The notes below the pieces were generated by a model that saw only the letters and a program-made list of their open reading frames with translations, ran no database searches and had not been told where the DNA came from. Shown in pieces: positions 62,032-64,000 of a stretch of DNA of 64,000 nucleotides; positions within the stretch are counted from its first letter, which is position 1; each line of letters opens with the position of its first letter. The stretch covers positions 124,001-188,000 of the forward strand of contig NZ_QJUI01000001.1 of assembly GCF_004327285.1 (NCBI RefSeq), given 5' to 3'. This stretch comes from Phytopseudomonas daroniae. Lineage in GTDB: Bacteria; Pseudomonadota; Gammaproteobacteria; Pseudomonadales; Pseudomonadaceae. Both the position numbers and the translations under genes were made by a program.

Positions 62032-62997
62032 ATGCCGCGTATCATTTCCCGCAAGAACCCCGCTACCTTCAAGACCCTGCCGCTATTCGTCGAGGCAACC
62101 GCCGACGGCCTCGCCTACCAGAGCCTTGGCCGGCCGCTGAACTTCAGCGAAATGCTGGAGCGCCGCAAAACCGTCGAGCTAAATGACAGCCAGCGTTTTG
62201 CGGTAGAGCTAGCCAACCTCGGCGTCTCGGTACGCCTGACCCTGAACTGGCAAGGCCGCGAATATTGGCTGCTGGTGCGCCAGCGGCGTCTCGACCGCGG
62301 AGACGTAGTCCTCAAGCTGATCTCCGGTTACGTACCGGCCCATGAGCTCAACCTGCCGCTGCTGACAGCAATTCAGGAGGTGGCCGAAGAGTGCCTGCTG
62401 GAGACCAGCGAAGGCTGGCTCCACGGCCGCTTCGGTGAAACCTGGCTGCCAGCCCCTTATGAGGGCACGCTCAAGTACCGCGAGGGCGTTCACTTCCAGC
62501 TCAGCCCCTTGTCCGGCGCAGCGCGCCCCGTGCAATGCGGCAATCTGAACCTGCTGGAGCGCCCTCGCGCCTACGTGCACGTGCCGACCGCCTCACTGCA
62601 GCTGGTTTACGACCTGCGCCTGGATCTGCCCAAAGAGGTAAAGCAACTCAGCCTCCTTCATGTCGATGAGCATCTGGAAGACGGTAAGCTGATCGCTCGC
62701 CTGGATCATGCGCGCCCGGATCTGTATCTGATCCCTCTGGATCAGGGCCACCCGACAGCCCAACTGATGACCTTGCGCCAGGGCCAACTGGTACCCGCGA
62801 ACACCCGCGGACTGTGGCTGGCCGAGAGTTTCGCCCCCCAGGACGGCTGGCTGGTGCGTGATGAACGCATTCGCTGGAAGGACTGGCTGGCGCAGCAGAA
62901 TCTCACACCGAAGGCTCACAAGTCCGGCCCCGCCGCCACCCGCGCAGGTACGACTTCAACGCCCAGAGTGCGCCTGGATACCGCCGCAGCTGTCTAA
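62032..62997 (+). CDS. Conserved hypothetical protein (PA4993-like)
   Basis: A 321-residue cytoplasmic protein, AAGGAG site 8 nt before the ATG. Some databases call relatives a metal ABC transporter ATPase, but there is no Walker A or B, so that name is wrong here. I see a stretch LLTAIQEVAEECLLET (about residues 111-126) that resembles the core of a Nudix box (REVxEE) with the Arg replaced by Gln. The C-terminal 30 residues are Ala/Thr/Pro-rich. Position downstream of the aldo/keto reductase is conserved. Function unknown. Confidence 0.75.
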   Translation: MPRIISRKNPATFKTLPLFVEATADGLAYQSLGRPLNFSEMLERRKTVELNDSQRFAVELANLGVSVRLTLNWQGREYWLLVRQRRLDRGDVVLKLISGYVPAHELNLPLLTAIQEVAEECLLETSEGWLHGRFGETWLPAPYEGTLKYREGVHFQLSPLSGAARPVQCGNLNLLERPRAYVHVPTASLQLVYDLRLDLPKEVKQLSLLHVDEHLEDGKLIARLDHARPDLYLIPLDQGHPTAQLMTLRQGQLVPANTRGLWLAESFAPQDGWLVRDERIRWKDWLAQQNLTPKAHKSGPAATRAGTTSTPRVRLDTAAAV

Positions 62998-63044
62998 CGG
63001 ACAGCAGGCACGTTGCATGGCAATCGGATGAAAAATTCAAAGTA

Positions 63045-63068
63045 AAACCCCGCCGGACAGCGGGGTTT
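63045..63068. terminator. Terminator between PA4993-like gene and hldE
   Basis: AAACCCCGC and GCGGGGTTT form a 9-bp stem with a 6-nt loop. On the reverse strand it follows the hldE stop by 5 nt and ends in UUUUAC. On the forward strand U residues are fewer. Works mainly for hldE. Confidence 0.8.
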
Positions 63069-63073
63069 GGTGT

Positions 63074-64000
63074 TCAGCGACTGCGAATCTTCTCGACGAT
63101 GGCGGTGGTCGAGCTGTTCTCGACCAATCCCAGCACCCGTACTTCACCACCGTAGGCCAGCACGATGTCGGCACCAACCACCTGGTTGATGCCATAGTCG
63201 CCGCCCTTGACCAGCACATCGGGCTGAACCTGCTTGAGCAGACGTTCCGGCGTGTCCTCGCTGAAACTCACCACCCAATCCACGGCACCAAGACCGGCCA
63301 ATACCGCCATACGCCGATCCACGGCATTGATCGGTCGGCCCGGGCCTTTGAGGCGGCTGACCGAGGCATCGTCGTTGATCGCCACGACGAGGCGATCACC
63401 CTGGGCACGCGCCTGCTCGAGATAGGTCACATGACCGGCATGCAGAATATCGAAGCAGCCATTGGTGAACACGATCTTCTCACCGTGGGCACGAGCATCC
63501 TCAGTGGCCAGCAACAGTTGCTCCAGGCTCAGTACGCCACGTTCGGAGCCCTCTTCACGCTGCACCGCACGGCGCAGCTCGGGCGTACTGATCGCCGCTG
63601 TACCCAGCTTGCCAACCACGATGCCCGCCGCGAGGTTGGCCAATGCCACGGCCTGGGGCAACTCCTCACCCGCCGCGATGGAAGCGGCCAGTGTCGAGAT
63701 CACCGTATCCCCTGCCCCAGTCACATCGAACACTTCGCGTGCACGCGCCGGCAGATGCAGCGGCGCGTGCTCCGGGCGCAGCAGGGTCATGCCATGCTCG
63801 CCTCGGGTTACCAGCAGCGCGCCAAGATCAAGCTCACGCATCAAACGGGCGCCACGACTGACCAGCTCCGCTTCGTCTTCACAACGGCCGACGATCAGCT
63901 CGAATTCGCTGAGGTTCGGGGTAATCAGGCTGGCACCGCGGTAGATGGAAAAATCCTTGCCTTTCGGGTCGGCCAACACCGGAATACCCCGCGCCCGAGC
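63074..64000 (-). CDS. hldE: Bifunctional heptose kinase/adenylyltransferase HldE, 5' end missing
   Basis: Makes ADP-heptose for the LPS inner core: the N-terminal domain phosphorylates heptose 7-phosphate, the C-terminal domain adenylylates heptose 1-phosphate. About 308 residues are inside the window, the frame runs off the right edge. Visible are the kinase motif [20 protein letters not shown], with the ribokinase-family catalytic Asp, and the adenylyltransferase motif [20 protein letters not shown] with HxGH, followed by [14 protein letters not shown] at the C-terminus. About 165 N-terminal residues are missing compared with the usual 474. Confidence 0.95.
   Translation of the reverse strand, partial: ARARGIPVLADPKGKDFSIYRGASLITPNLSEFELIVGRCEDEAELVSRGARLMRELDLGALLVTRGEHGMTLLRPEHAPLHLPARAREVFDVTGAGDTVISTLAASIAAGEELPQAVALANLAAGIVVGKLGTAAISTPELRRAVQREEGSERGVLSLEQLLLATEDARAHGEKIVFTNGCFDILHAGHVTYLEQARAQGDRLVVAINDDASVSRLKGPGRPINAVDRRMAVLAGLGAVDWVVSFSEDTPERLLKQVQPDVLVKGGDYGINQVVGADIVLAYGGEVRVLGLVENSSTTAIVEKIRSR

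Overview
The window is a GC-rich chromosomal segment of a Pseudomonas, most likely of the P. mendocina / P. oleovorans / P. pseudoalcaligenes group. Both ends follow the gene order I remember from the P. aeruginosa PAO1 PA4952-PA4996 region: rsgA, motB, motA, an HDOD protein, rhdA, psd, a PilZ-like protein, fimX and serB on the left; parC, parE, yqiA, cpdA, a DUF1249 gene, nudF, thiC, tolC, waaA, a LysR gene, an SMR gene, an FAD oxidoreductase, an aldo/keto reductase and hldE on the right. The species group is an inference from proteins and repeats; no rRNA or tRNA gene is present. I saw no prophage, CRISPR array, complete insertion sequence or defence island.

Layout. 1-11 kb: truncated membrane protein, ribosome maturation GTPase, flagellar stator (with a good sigma-28 promoter), HDOD protein, rhodanese, phosphatidylserine decarboxylase and a c-di-GMP/type IV pilus pair ending in fimX. 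11-14 kb: serB and a YtjB/Smp-like membrane protein. 14.5-20 kb: sulfonate operon lsfA-ssuEADCB-ssuF. 20-25.5 kb: acyltransferase, OprD-type porin, DNA polymerase II. 25.9-31 kb: methyltransferase, then betI and betBA for choline to glycine betaine. 31-42 kb: MFS exporter, dbpA, a two-receiver diguanylate cyclase, a solute-binding protein, a flavoprotein, sstT and sdaA (serine uptake and deamination) with a divergent LysR gene. 42-51.8 kb: a PqiC-like lipoprotein, topoisomerase IV genes with two small genes between them, yqiA, cpdA, DUF1249, nudF. 52-64 kb: RsiV-like lipoprotein, thiC with a TPP riboswitch, tolC, waaA, LysR, SMR, FAD oxidoreductase, aldo/keto reductase, a conserved hypothetical and the 3' part of hldE.

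The 28-kb block between serB and parC (ssu, polB, bet, dbpA, sstT/sdaA) is not in this position in PAO1 as I recall it, so it is a rearranged or accessory block, although every gene in it is typical of Pseudomonas.

The most unusual content is the repeats. At least five families fill the intergenic regions: (1) a 270-283 bp MITE-like element bounded by TA, with inverted ends GGGTCTGTT/AACAGACCC and two long internal hairpins, in three full copies plus about 50-bp remnants; one copy supplies the last codons of a lysR gene; (2) a 161-bp tandem repeat that runs into the polB stop codon; (3) a composite element with the arm GGATTAGCC..GGCGTAATCC; (4) short palindromes GTAGGATGGGT and GTAGGGTGGA; (5) a 129-140 bp element with TGAAAA/TTTTCA ends, one copy inside a terminator stem and one between the TPP riboswitch and thiC. 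I found no convincing new enzymatic system; the MITE-like family and its effects on gene ends are the best candidates for something undescribed.
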